A stretch of 64,000 nt of DNA from Pyropia haitanensis (Eukaryota; Rhodophyta; Bangiophyceae; Bangiales; Bangiaceae): contig SDUX01000002.1 of NCBI GenBank assembly GCA_008729055.1, forward strand, positions 3,809,874 through 3,873,873, written 5' to 3'. The notes beneath the pieces are model-generated. The model was not told where the DNA came from and made no database searches. It saw only the letters and a list, made by a program, of their open reading frames with translations. A program made the position numbers and the translations under genes. This document shows, piece by piece, positions 22,157-31,983 of this stretch (the first letter of the stretch is position 1; each line of letters begins with the position of its first letter).

Positions 22157-23813
22157 GCGCAGTGCGCATTGAACCGGGATCCGCTTCAGAGCCTCTTCAG
22201 GCCGGAAGGCGTTGAAGCAGCCTTGAATTTCCTTGAAGAGGTACCTCTTCAAAGCGCCGCGCGCACCGCGACACGGCCAAGTTAAGGTCCGATCTTCACA
22301 CTTAGTGGCGTAGCCAATACAAAGAAGTACGATACTAAGGTCGAGCTAGGCGTGCGTTAAGGAGGGCCCCAGTACATTCCAACTCTTCTTAAATCTCCAT
22401 GTCAGTCCCCATCGGCGCGAGAAACTCTGCCCGATTGCGGCCGACAAGAGGTCCCAACCCCCGGGTTGGAGGCGTCTGACGGAACCGAGCAAGGCGACAC
22501 GGCCCCGGCCACAACCCTGGCCTGTCCCACGTGCTTCGGTCATCGCCAAGAGAGCGAGCGACACGATGTCCGTCACACGCGCACGGCCTATTCACCAGTG
22601 TCCTGTATGCCCCCCCCGCACTTCTCATCCCGTTCATTCCGGTGGCAAACGACCGCTTTCCGTTTTTGGGAAGCCACCCTCACCGCTGACGCCCTCCACT
22701 TCCCCGCGCATCGGGCGGAGTGAAAGATTGGGGGGGGGAGGGGGTTTGGCGAGAGAAAGGGGCGCCGCATGCAGGCATGGGGACCGGGAAGTTTGGCGGG
22801 GGGTGGGTGCGGGAAGAGGAGGACGCGCCAGGGGAGGAGGTGAGCGATGAGGGGCGTCCGTGACGGCCAGGAGGGGGTGTCTGGGAATGGAGGAGGAGGC
22901 GTGGCCGGAAGGCATCGGGACGACGAGGGGGGGGGGGGGGGGGTTGAAGCGGAAAATTCGCGGTCGCGCCAGGGGAGGAGGTGCGCCATGGGGAGGCGTT
23001 GGTGTTGGCAAGTGCGTGGCAGCTGAAGCAGTTGCCTACAATTTACGGAGCAGATGCTCAGGTGTCCGTGAGGAGAAGGTTGGGGGGGGGGGGGGAGGTG
23101 GGGGGGGGGGGGCAGAGACGTAGGCGAGTGTGCACTGAAGCTGCACGCGACACAGTCCTCGGCACGCTGGTGCCGGTTCAGGTGACTCCGCCGACCGAGC
23201 CAGCAGTGCATGCCGTAGCCAGACTGCTGCGGCATCAATGAACCCATCCAACGTCGGGGAAGGAGCATCAGAGACTGCACGGTCGCGTACTTCGCTGTCC
23301 ATTTGATGGAAGCAGTCCACAGAGACTCATCAAACAAGCGAGATACAGGGTGTATCACTCGAGATCAACTCCGTTGAGCTTCGCAAGTGCCCAGAATCAA
23401 GGGCATAAACCCGGACTGCTTCGGCACACGAGCGGTCGAAAACCGTGCCGAGTGACGTACTTGGGTTAAGAGAGGCGCGATCACGACCTCTTCAAGCGGA
23501 GAGCAGGACGCGACCCCCTTAATCGATCGGTTGAATTTTGCTTGAATTTCCTTGATAAAACGCCAAACTCTTCTCGGTGCAGGCTCTTTCTCACGTCTCT
23601 GTATAGCTCTGTCTCTGGCGCACCTTGTGGTACCTCGCACGTCCTCGTTCACGTCCGCAAAGACGTTCATATCAAGGTTTATCAAGATCACTTCAAGGAA
23701 TCGTGCCCTACGGTGCTTTCAGGAGGGGGTCTTCAAGCCTCCGGGCCCGATTTCCGCCCGGATCAGGCCTTGAAGAGGCTTTGAGGTGGATCCTGGAGCA
23801 AGGTGCACTGCGC
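22157..23813. mobile_element. 1.66-kb element with about 47-bp terminal inverted repeats
   Basis: The left end (22157-22203) begins GCGCAGTGCGCATTGAACC and continues through GGATCC to CAGAGCCTCTTCAGGCC. The right end (23766-23813) is its reverse complement with about eight mismatches and one extra base. Internal features include a perfect 16-bp palindrome GAAGAGGTACCTCTTC (22235-22250) and a shared CTTGAATTTCCTTGA at 22222-22236 and 23541-23555. No transposase is seen. I could not define a target-site duplication. The left end is 136 bp upstream of the EIPR1-like start codon, so it occupies that gene's promoter. Confidence 0.7.
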
Positions 23814-25167
23814 AGGCGCGTTCGGAGTGGGACGCCGACAGTGGACGGTTGAATTGGGCACATTAGGAAGGACAAAGCGCCCGTACTGTACTGTACAATC
23901 ACGTCATGATCACCTCGACCGTGAGTGGTGTCGGGAGTGGCTACGGCGGGGCACCACCGTGGCGCGCCGCCCGCGCAGTGGCACCGCGGCGCCGTTGCCC
24001 CTACTCTGCTCTGTCGGCGAGGCCGCGTTACCGGGCAGGTTGGGCTGTTGTGTCCACGCGCGCCGTGTCTTGCCGCCAAAGCGGGCGGTGGCGCGACACG
24101 GCGTGCCAGACGGGCGGACGTTGCGGGACACGGGCGGCGGCGGCGGTGGCGGCGGCGACCGGGGGGTCACGGCCTGCCAGCGACGGCCAGTTGAGGACGG
24201 CGGCGGCTGTGACGCGGGGGCGACGGCCAGCCGACGGGGGTGACCGCCGCGGGTGAGGGGCGGCGGCCAGCCCGTGGTGACGTTGAGAGCGGCGGGGGGG
24301 GGGGCGGCCAGCCGGAACGAGGCGGCCAGACGGCAGCGGCGGTGGCGGCGGCGAGCCAGCCGCCGCCAACCGGCGGAGGCAGCGGCAGGGGGGCGGGGGC
24401 GGCGGTAAGCCGGCGGCGGTGGCAACAGCACCGGCGGTGGGGCGGCGACCAGCCGGCGGCGACGGCGGTACCAGCGGAGGCGCAGCGACCAGCGGTAGCC
24501 GCTGCGGTGGCGGAGGGGCGACCGCCAGACAGAGGTGGCAATGGAGACGGCGGGGGAGCGACGGTCCGCCGGTGTCGGCGATGGCGTCGGCGGGCGGGGG
24601 GCGGCCAGGTGGCGGCGTCGGGTGCGCGGCGGCCACAGCCGACCGGCACGACGGCGGTGGTGGCGGTGGGCTACGGCCTCGTTGCGTCCGTCGCAGGCCG
24701 CTGTCGCTGTTTCCGCAGCGGAGATGACGACTGCGTCGGGGTTGCCCCGCCCGCAGCGCGAGCAGACAGTCCGTCACGTCGCGTCGCGTAGCGTCTTTGC
24801 CGCGACCAGGCCTCGGGTCTACAAGCGCATCTGTGCCACGTGTTCCAACACTCGTAGAACACTGGAAACAGAAAAGACCGTTTTCACACAATCTGCGTGG
24901 AGCGTGTTTGTCTGGGCTGCGCCAACGCACGCACTAACGGCAACCCGTCTCGCGGACGTGGCGACCCGTACACGCGCGCGCGTCTGTACTACGCTCACAG
25001 AGGGCCTGTGCTGTTGCTGCCGCGGGCGTGTGCCACCCACAGCCGGTCCGAGGTGCTGCCGGCTTTTGTCACCTTGCAGCCGCAGCCCCTCTGCGACGGC
25101 TGCGTCCGTGTCGGCTGCGGCTGCTTCGTCTCCTCCCCCCCCCGCCAGACGGCCAGCCGCGCGCGGC
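23814..25167. other. GC-rich imperfect repeats and leader of the PHYHD1-like gene
   Basis: From about 24130 to 24620 the sequence is a degenerate minisatellite of GGCGGC and GGCCAGCCG/ACCAGCGG motifs with no stable period. No gene is seen. The stretch 24800-25167 is more balanced in composition and is probably the promoter and 5' leader. The frame upstream of 25168 is open but has no similarity to the dioxygenase family. Confidence 0.45.
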
Positions 25168-26121
25168 ATGCCGTCCTCTGGCGCGCCGGCGCTGACGGCG
25201 GAGCAGCTGGCAGCGTTTGAACGGGATGGCTACCTGGTGCTCCCACACTTTTCCACCGCCGCCGAGATGCTCCGGCTGCGCGAGGCGGCGGCGGCCATCG
25301 AGGCGGCATACGACCCGGCCGTCGATGGCGGGTGCGTCTTTACGACGTCGGACAGCGCGGCGGCGCGCAAGTTCTCCGACGCCTACTTTCTTGGCTCCGC
25401 GTCGACCACCCGCTGCTTTACCGAGGAGCTGTCCGCCGCGGACGTGGCCGGCGACGGCGGCGGCGACGGCGGCGGCCGCCAGCGGGTGCCGCTCAACAAG
25501 ATTGGCCACACCCTCCACGACGCGCACCCCGTCTTTGAGCCCTTCTCCCACGCACCCGCCGTGCGGGCGCTGCTGCGCGACGGGCTGCGGATGGCCGCCC
25601 CGCGGATGGTGCAGTCGATGTACATCTTCAAGCACCCGCGGGTGGGGGGCGCGGTGCCGCCCCACCGGGACGCGACCTTCCTCCACACCTCCCCCGTTGA
25701 CACGGTGACGGGCCTGTGGTGGGCGGTGGACGACGCGGCGGTCGGCAACGGCTGCCTGTGGGCGCTGCCGGGGAGCCACCGGCAGGGGGTGCCGCGCAAG
25801 ATGGTCCTCAACGCCGCCCGCGACGGCACGACGTTTGAGGGGGACGACCCTGCCGCGGCGGCGGCGGCGGGGGCGGCCCCCGACGCTGGCTCCGACGCTG
25901 ACGCCGACGCCGACGCTGTGGGCGGGTGGGTGCCGCTCGAGGTGGCCCGGGGGGGGCTCGTCCTCCTCCACGGCGCCGTCCTCCACCGCAGCGGCCGGAA
26001 TACGAGCGGCGTGCCCCGCCACGCGTACAGCGTGCACGTGGTGGACCTGCGGCCGGGGGTGTCGTGGGACGAGAGCAACTGGCTGCAGCGGCCGCCCGAC
26101 TTTCCGTTCCGTCCGGTTTGA
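25168..26121 (+). CDS. PHYHD1-like: PHYHD1-like phytanoyl-CoA dioxygenase family protein
   Basis: A 317-residue intronless Fe(II)/2-oxoglutarate oxygenase of the phytanoyl-CoA dioxygenase family, closest in motif order to animal PHYHD1. Early motifs are FERDGYLVLPHF (residues 14-25) and LNKIGHTLHDAHPVF, then VQSMYIFKHPRVGG. The metal triad is H166-x-D168 (PPHRDATF) and H273 (AVLHRSGRN), with R284 (RHAYSVHV) as the likely 2-oxoglutarate ligand. NGCLWALPGSH and the final NWLQRPPDFPF are also family landmarks. Human PHYHD1 is 291 residues; the excess here is one Ala/Asp-rich insertion at residues 226-250. All active-site residues are present, so it is probably functional. The substrate is unknown; PHYHD1 itself is not a proven CoA-ester oxygenase. 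The first ATG of the conserved part follows a short C run. Confidence 0.92.
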   Translation: MPSSGAPALTAEQLAAFERDGYLVLPHFSTAAEMLRLREAAAAIEAAYDPAVDGGCVFTTSDSAAARKFSDAYFLGSASTTRCFTEELSAADVAGDGGGDGGGRQRVPLNKIGHTLHDAHPVFEPFSHAPAVRALLRDGLRMAAPRMVQSMYIFKHPRVGGAVPPHRDATFLHTSPVDTVTGLWWAVDDAAVGNGCLWALPGSHRQGVPRKMVLNAARDGTTFEGDDPAAAAAAGAAPDAGSDADADADAVGGWVPLEVARGGLVLLHGAVLHRSGRNTSGVPRHAYSVHVVDLRPGVSWDESNWLQRPPDFPFRPV

Positions 26122-26164
26122 GCGGGGTCCCTGCTGGCATCGAGGGACTGCAAGGGGAGGGGGG

Positions 26165-26252
26165 GTGCCACGGCTACGTGTACAGTGTGGGCGCGGTGGA
26201 CGCACGGCCAGGGGGTGACGCGGGTCGACAGCGACGGGCTGCAGCGGCCACC
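26165..26252 (+). pseudogene. Degenerate duplicate of the PHYHD1-like 3' coding end
   Basis: These 88 bases repeat positions 26011-26098, the codons for the last conserved stretch of the PHYHD1-like gene, 154 bp downstream and with many substitutions. Shared landmarks are GTGCC, CGTGTACAG against CGTACAG, GGTGGAC, GGGGGTG and GGGCTGCAGCGGCC. It is either a decayed tandem duplication or an alternative last exon. Several indels break the frame, so decay is more likely. Confidence 0.6.
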
Positions 26253-26925
26253 CTGCTCCTCGGCCGTTCCACTGCCTTGTTGGTTGGCAGCTGTGGGGGG
26301 AGAGGGTGGCGCGGTCGAGGTAAGTTGCTTTGGCTGGCCCGGGCGACTGGCGGACCTACCCGGGTGTGCTCGTGCGCCTCTGACTGTGTCTATCAGTTGA
26401 CGGTTGTCGCCCTTGATGGGCGTGCAAGAACACGTCTGGAGGAACGAAAAAAAGGCCGCGCGTGCCAGCGCCGGTCAGTCGGGGGCAGCGAGGTCGTGCA
26501 GGGAACAGCTGGGAGTGGGACTTTGGAGGTGGCGAGTCACGACTGCAAAGCGAAGCGGTCCGTTCAAGATTGCCAGCAACCGGCGACTTGGTTCTTGTCT
26601 TGGACAATTACTGTACAATTAATCGTGAAGTGATGTGAACGTGTACAACTCGTGGGTCCGTCACCACTTTGACAGGCTGTCGGCCAAGCTCGGCCAAGAA
26701 AATCGCTTCGACGTTTTTCCGCCTGGTTGTTTGGATTGTCTCTCGTCGATCGGTCGCTCGATCGTCGGTGGTCGTTGATGCGGTCGCGGAGCCGGCCCAG
26801 CGTCGTGGCCGTCGTGGTGCCGCCCGTCCCGCTCGCGCCCGCGGCCGCCGGTGATCCACGCGTCCTCGTGCGGCCCACCCACAGCGGCAGCGGACGGCAG
26901 GCCATCGTGCATTGCAGCCGGCACA
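26253..26925. other. Spacer and promoter region of the eL13 gene
   Basis: Mixed composition with no gene. The last 150 bases before 26926 are GC-rich leader. A CGATCGGTCGCTCGATCG palindrome-like cluster lies near 26747-26765. Confidence 0.4.
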
Positions 26926-27831
26926 ATGGTTCGCCACAACAATGTCGTTCCCAACAACCACTTTCGCAAGGAGTGGCAGCTGCGCGTCCGGACCTGGTTC
27001 AACCAGCCGGCGCGCAAGCAGCGCAGGAGGAACGCCCGCCAGCTGAAGGTACGTTGCGCGGCTGCGGGTATGGTGCGCGTCTACACGCAGTGTTACCCGT
27101 TATTCTGCCTGTCGGCGATGGCAAGCGCATCTGCGTGAGCTCTTTGGGTAGTCCTGCTGGCCTGCCTTGGCGGTACCAGTCATGCTCACGCTTCCATTGT
27201 CTTTCTTTTTATCTGTTCCTGTGCCATGCTGTTTCCACCTGCGCCCACGTTTCTTCTTCTGGTACCCTGCGTATCGCCTTCTGCGTTGCGTGTCGCCCCT
27301 GCGTTTGTGGGTATCGTCTAGGCGGCGCGCATTGCCCCTCGCCCAGTCGATGGCCCCCTGCGGCCCGTCGTGCGCTGCCCTACCAACAAGTACAACATGA
27401 AGCAGCGCCTTGGCCGCGGCTTTACCTTTGACGAGCTGAAGGCGGCTGGTATCCTGGTGCCGCAGGCTGCCTCCATTGGTATTGCTGTGGACCATCGTCG
27501 CAAGAACCGCAACCAGGAGTCGATGGACGCGAACGTGGAGCGCCTCCGCGAGTACAAGTCGAAGCTGGTGCTCTTCCCGCGCCGCGCGGGCAAGCCGAAG
27601 AAGGGCGACAGCGACGCGGCCATCCTGGACACTGCCACCCAGTTGACAGGCAAGCTGCAGCCGATTGTTGTGACCAAGCCGCAGCTGGAGATCCGCGCCA
27701 TCACCGAGGAGGACAAGGCCAAGCGCGCGTTTGCGATCCTGCGCGAGGCGCGGGCGGACCAGAAGTACTTTGGGGCGCGCTCGAAGCGCGCGGCGGAGCT
27801 GGCCGCGAAGGAGGAGGAGAAGAAGAAGTAG
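26926..27831 (+). CDS. RPL13: 60S ribosomal protein eL13
   Basis: Two exons, 26926-27048 and 27322-27831, encode 210 residues, almost exactly the family length of 211. The intron (27049-27321, phase 0) has donor AAG|GTACGT and acceptor GTCTAG. Exon 1 contains the signature [19 protein letters not shown]. Exon 2 contains [55 protein letters not shown] and ATQLTG, and ends in a Lys/Glu-rich tail. eL13 sits on the solvent side of the large cytosolic subunit. The gene is free of the Gly/Ala homopolymers seen in neighbours, and its codons are uniformly C/G-ending, as expected for high expression. Confidence 0.97.
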
Positions 27832-28136
27832 AGCGGACACCCATTGCAGGCGAAGTGTGCTGTTGTGCCAGTGAACACGTTCAGTTAGGGCTGCGCCGAC
27901 CCATCCATGCATCTACGCTGACCATGGCGGTAAATCACCGGATCCAGTTTCCCCCCTCTCATGAACTCGTCCCCCTTTCACGTGCTTCCCGCATTCTCTC
28001 AACTCATGTCACGACACGCTACGCCTGCATTTTGTCACTTCGATGGTCTCACACGAATGGGATTACTGGGAGGTTGTACCCACGGCGTCAATCCGCCTTC
28101 TGTGCATGCTCAAGCAACTAACCCGCCGCGTAAACA
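27832..28136. other. Convergent 3' region, no gene seen
   Basis: It separates the eL13 stop (+) from the sulfotransferase stop (-). The composition is AT-richer than the genes, consistent with two 3' UTRs. No repeat or RNA gene is recognised. Confidence 0.5.
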
Positions 28137-29504
28137 CTACAAGAGCCAGCCCGCTCCATCATCGTTCATGTGTTTCCACGACAGCATGCGCCCTCCCCCC
28201 AAGTCGCAACCATCCACTAACTCCCGGTACTCGCGGTCCCACCGGCGTAGGGTGGCCTCCCCCGCGTTCGACTTGTCCCGCCCCTTGTCCTGCATGCTGT
28301 TGTGCCGCACGCCTGCCTCGGTGCCATTGACGCGCACGCCGAGGAAGCGGGCCAGCCGTCCATACTCCCGCCCTCCGTCCAAATGGTCCAACGCCTCCAG
28401 CTGCAGTTCCAGGGTCTGGGCCTCGGCCAGGCGCGAGCGCAGACGCTGCCAACGGCACTCAATGTCATCCACGTACCACAGGTAGCGCTGAAAGCGGTTT
28501 AGACGAGCCCAGACGGGCGCCTCCACCCGAAGCGCCACAAACGGCGCTGAGGGAACAGGAAACCAGCGAAGGCCGCGCGAGGACGCGCCACCTCCGCCCC
28601 CCGCTACGCCCACCGCCACAGCGGGCACGGCCACGTCCGAGGTCCACGCGTCCTCCTCTGGGGGCCCCAGCGCCATGAGCGACACGGCCGTTGCGAGGCG
28701 CTCCCGCCGGAGCCGCACCACACGCAGCCGGGTGCCGAGCGCGTCTGCCAGCGCCGGCCCAAGCCCGTATGCCAGCGGCACGTGGCCTGTGTAGACGGCC
28801 GTGTGAGCGGCACCGCCTGCGGCGGTGAGCCGAGCCGCCAACGCCGGCAGCAGCTGCCGCCGCACATGGCGGGCGGCAGCAGCATCGTGGGCGGTGACAG
28901 TGGGGAGGCCCGCCAACCGCCGGTAGGTGCGGGTGACAACATCCCGAGGGCGGAGGGACGGGGACTCGGACTCGTGGGTGACCACCGCTTCCGGGGCACT
29001 GCCCAGGACACGCGCCAGGTGCTGTGTGCCGCACCGGCCGGTCGAAAAAACAAAGGCAAACACTGCGCCGCGCGGAAGAGTGGTGTCTTCCGTAGGCCCA
29101 GGTGTGGACGAGGCAGGGGAGGACAGCCCGCCACCATCTCCACCTAGTCGGCTTGCCGCCACCGCTGCAGTCGCGGCAGTGTGCCACGCACCGACGCCTC
29201 GCTGGCCGGTGGGGGCATTCAAAGACTTACCACCTCCCACTGACTGAACGCGCCCATGAAAATGCATCAAGATGCCGCAAAGAAAAATGAGGCAGACGGC
29301 CGCGGCAGCGACGCCGGCCACTCGCCGGATGGGGATGGAGGTGGTGCCGTCGCCAGCAGTGCCGCTGCCGCCGCCTCCACCGCCCCCGACGCCTCCGCCG
29401 CCAACAGACCGGCCACGCCGCGCGCCGCCGGGAGAGACGCCATTGCTGGAAAGGAGCGTTGATGGACGGGTGGAACGGGGTTCACCAGCAGCACTGCGAC
29501 GCAT
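28137..29504 (-). CDS. Type II membrane sulfotransferase-like protein
   Basis: About 455 residues. A single transmembrane helix (residues 62-82, VAGVAAAAVCLIFLCGILMHF region) follows an Arg-rich cytosolic tail, the topology of Golgi glycan-modifying enzymes. Near residues 148-165, VFAFVFSTGRCGTQHLARVL is a 5'-phosphosulfate-binding loop of the sulfotransferase fold (PAPS donor). A later VVRLRRERLATAVS could be the 3'-phosphate-binding segment. The end is charged, with ESESPSLRP, RWDREYRELVDG and a WKHMND C-terminus. A carbohydrate sulfotransferase acting on sulfated cell-wall galactans would fit a red alga, but the acceptor is inference. The ATG at 29504 is chosen because it precedes the membrane helix by a normal distance; in-frame ATGs extend to 29630. 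It is divergent from the cystathionine gamma-synthase gene, 474 bp away. Confidence 0.72.
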   Translation of the reverse strand: MRRSAAGEPRSTRPSTLLSSNGVSPGGARRGRSVGGGGVGGGGGGGSGTAGDGTTSIPIRRVAGVAAAAVCLIFLCGILMHFHGRVQSVGGGKSLNAPTGQRGVGAWHTAATAAVAASRLGGDGGGLSSPASSTPGPTEDTTLPRGAVFAFVFSTGRCGTQHLARVLGSAPEAVVTHESESPSLRPRDVVTRTYRRLAGLPTVTAHDAAAARHVRRQLLPALAARLTAAGGAAHTAVYTGHVPLAYGLGPALADALGTRLRVVRLRRERLATAVSLMALGPPEEDAWTSDVAVPAVAVGVAGGGGGASSRGLRWFPVPSAPFVALRVEAPVWARLNRFQRYLWYVDDIECRWQRLRSRLAEAQTLELQLEALDHLDGGREYGRLARFLGVRVNGTEAGVRHNSMQDKGRDKSNAGEATLRRWDREYRELVDGCDLGGGRMLSWKHMNDDGAGWLL

Positions 29505-29978
29505 CGTCGCGCCCCCGGCTGGACGCAAGACTCGCGGGGGGGGTGGGCAGGTTGGCCATGGTGCTTGGTGCATGCCCAATGCCCATCGGCTACTCGAAAT
29601 AGGGCACGGCTGATCTGACACGTTTCGCATCTTTTGTTCTGTGATGACCAGTACACGATCACTAAACCACTTGTCACAAATACATTAAATACAACAATGA
29701 AGTATCATTCAATTCGACCAATCTCACTGTGCCGTCGAGGACCCTCGAGGAGGCGGGTCTGGGGGGCCTCTCTCAGGCCCACTTTCCGGCTGCTCGCTCA
29801 TCGCTCCTGAGACGCGCAGCTCAGTGGCCCTCCTCCCGGTTTAGGATCAACCTTGCCCGACGACCGTTCGCCCTCCCCGGTGCGTTTTTCGTGTGTTTCC
29901 CTCGCTCCCCGCAACTACCGCCAGCGCCTGTCTTTCTGTTTCTCGACGCCGCTGTTTTGTTGATTGCCGCTCTTCATC
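29505..29978. promoter_or_regulatory. Divergent promoter region, sulfotransferase / cystathionine gamma-synthase
   Basis: 474 bp between two divergent start codons. AT-rich in the middle (about 29620-29720, with an ATTAAATACAACAATG segment), then T/C-rich up to 29978. The two genes may share regulatory sequence. No specific binding site is claimed. Confidence 0.4.
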
Positions 29979-31679
29979 ATGCCTTTCTCCGTGTCGTCTG
30001 GTGCGCTCGGCTGGGTAGTCCCCGTAGGCACGCCTGCTTGTAGTGACCAGGGATGGACGCGGGGCATGCCGCCACCATCGTCTCGCCCTGCTGGTGGTGC
30101 CGTCGTGCCTGTGGCTCATCGTACCTGCTCGTTCCTTGGTGTCCGGGGCCCTTTCAAGGCGGTGACGGCGGTGGCCGGCGGTAGCAGCCTTCAGCCGTTG
30201 CCTGTAACGGGCGGCGTGCGCTGCACGTCGGCGTCGGCGACGGCGGTGAACCCAGTGCAGCGCAGCCCCCAGCCAAGTGGGGACAAGGTGCAGGAGCCAA
30301 GCGGGGAGGCCGACCCGGCCGAGGCCACGGTGGCCGCCTTCCTCCGCAATGGCAAGCCCGTTGGAACTGCCGCGGCCGAGACGGTGGAGCTGGCGGGCCT
30401 GGCGGCGTTGGTCAGCGCTGAACCGACTGGGGCGTCCACTTCGCGTGGCGCGGCTGTGTCGGACGGTGGTATGCAGACGCGTGCCGTCCACGGCGGCGAG
30501 CGTGTCAAGGGTGGGATGAAGGCACGGGCCACCCTGGACGCCATCGCCACGCCGATCGTCCAGAGTTCGACCTTTACCTTCCGCTCCACCCGGGAGTGCA
30601 TCGAGTACAACCAGGGCACGTACGAGTCGTTTGAGTATGGGCGGTACGGCAACCCGACGGCGCGCGCTGTGGAGGAGAAGCTGATGGCGCTGGAGGGTGC
30701 GGAGGACGCGCTCGTCTCTGCTTCTGGGATGAACGCGGTGACGACTATGCTGCTCGCGCTTGTACCTGAGAATGGCCACATCGTGGTTACGACCGACTGC
30801 TACAGGCGAACCCGCCAGTTTGTCGGAACGGTGCTGCCGAAGATGGGCGTCCGCACCACGGTGATTGACCCGGCTGACACGGCCGGCCTGGAGACCATTT
30901 TTGCGACGAAGGGCGCCTCCCTCTTTTTCTCGGAGACGCCGACCAACCCCCTCATCCGCGTGCTCGACACAGACGCGGTGACTGGTCTTTGCCGCCAGTA
31001 CGGGGTGGTATCGGTTATCGACACCACTTTTGCCACGGCCTACAACTTCCGTGCACTGGACCACGGGGCGGACCTGGTGCTCCATTCGGGCACGAAGTAT
31101 CTGGCCGGCCACAATGACGTACTGTCCGGCGCTCTCGTGGGATCCTCAGCCCTCATCGGGGCTGTGCGGCGGCTGCACGGCGTGTTGGGAGGGGTGCTGG
31201 ACCCGCACGCGGCCTTCCTGTTGCTCCGCGGTCTCAAGACGCTGACTCTCCGCATGGAGGCACACAACCGCAACGCGCTGGCGCTGGCCAACGCGCTAGA
31301 TGGGCACCCGAAGATTGTCAAGGTGCACCACCCCTCGCTCGCATCCCACATTGACCACGAGATCGCCATGAAGCAGTTCCCTCGCGGCTTTGGTGGGGTC
31401 CTCTCCTTTGAGCTGGCGGGCGACGGCGACGCGTGGTCGCGCGAGACCTTTGAGGCCACGGGCCGGTTTGTGGATGCTCTGCGGCTGCCGTACATTGGTC
31501 CCAGCATGGGCGGCACGGAGAGCCTCGTCGAGCAGGTGTGCATCATGGGGTACTTTGACCAGCCACTGCGGGAGCGGCAGCGTCTGGGCATTTGCAACGG
31601 CTTGGTGCGGTTTGCCTGCGGCATTGAGGACACGGACGACTTGGTGGCGGACGTGCTGCAAGCGCTGGAAGCGGCCTGA
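29979..31679 (+). CDS. CGS1: Cystathionine gamma-synthase, plastid-type precursor
   Basis: A 566-residue intronless PLP enzyme that joins an activated homoserine ester with cysteine to make cystathionine, the committed step of methionine synthesis, normally in plastids. The first 165 residues lack similarity to the catalytic core and are probably a transit leader. The core starts near ATLDAIATPIVQSSTF. The PLP lysine is K373 in LHSGTKYLAGHND, and YGRYGNPTARAVEEKL is a cofactor-site strand. The C-terminal GGTESLVEQVCIMGYFD and LVRFACGIEDTDDL blocks match plant CGS better than cystathionine beta-lyase. All key residues are present. The ATG at 29979 is the first in the frame. The gene converges on the P0 gene, with 304 bp between the stops. 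Confidence 0.93.
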   Translation: MPFSVSSGALGWVVPVGTPACSDQGWTRGMPPPSSRPAGGAVVPVAHRTCSFLGVRGPFKAVTAVAGGSSLQPLPVTGGVRCTSASATAVNPVQRSPQPSGDKVQEPSGEADPAEATVAAFLRNGKPVGTAAAETVELAGLAALVSAEPTGASTSRGAAVSDGGMQTRAVHGGERVKGGMKARATLDAIATPIVQSSTFTFRSTRECIEYNQGTYESFEYGRYGNPTARAVEEKLMALEGAEDALVSASGMNAVTTMLLALVPENGHIVVTTDCYRRTRQFVGTVLPKMGVRTTVIDPADTAGLETIFATKGASLFFSETPTNPLIRVLDTDAVTGLCRQYGVVSVIDTTFATAYNFRALDHGADLVLHSGTKYLAGHNDVLSGALVGSSALIGAVRRLHGVLGGVLDPHAAFLLLRGLKTLTLRMEAHNRNALALANALDGHPKIVKVHHPSLASHIDHEIAMKQFPRGFGGVLSFELAGDGDAWSRETFEATGRFVDALRLPYIGPSMGGTESLVEQVCIMGYFDQPLRERQRLGICNGLVRFACGIEDTDDLVADVLQALEAA

Positions 31680-31983
31680 CTGGCCTGAAGTAGTGGGGGC
31701 TGTAGACTCTTTCCGTACATCCATACAATCCATCGGACACACGTTGCGCGCTGTCTCCACTCGTCTGGTCACTGCCGAGTTTCTGGGTGGTCGTCTAACC
31801 GCCGCGGCACTAAGGAGCTGTGCAGAGCAAAGAAGGAAATAAAACAAAGAGGGGCTTCATAGGCAATCGGATATCCGCACATCCTAATCGGCCCACACAG
31901 CAAGTGAATCGCAAGGCACCTCACGTGGCGGCGCACAGGCGACGCCGCCGACGGGGAGGCCCTGACGCTCACTGCACACACGC
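31680..31983. other. Convergent 3' intergenic region
   Basis: 304 bp between the cystathionine gamma-synthase stop (+) and the P0 stop (-), with an AATAAAA stretch near 31838 on the + strand that could help 3'-end formation. No gene seen. Confidence 0.5.
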
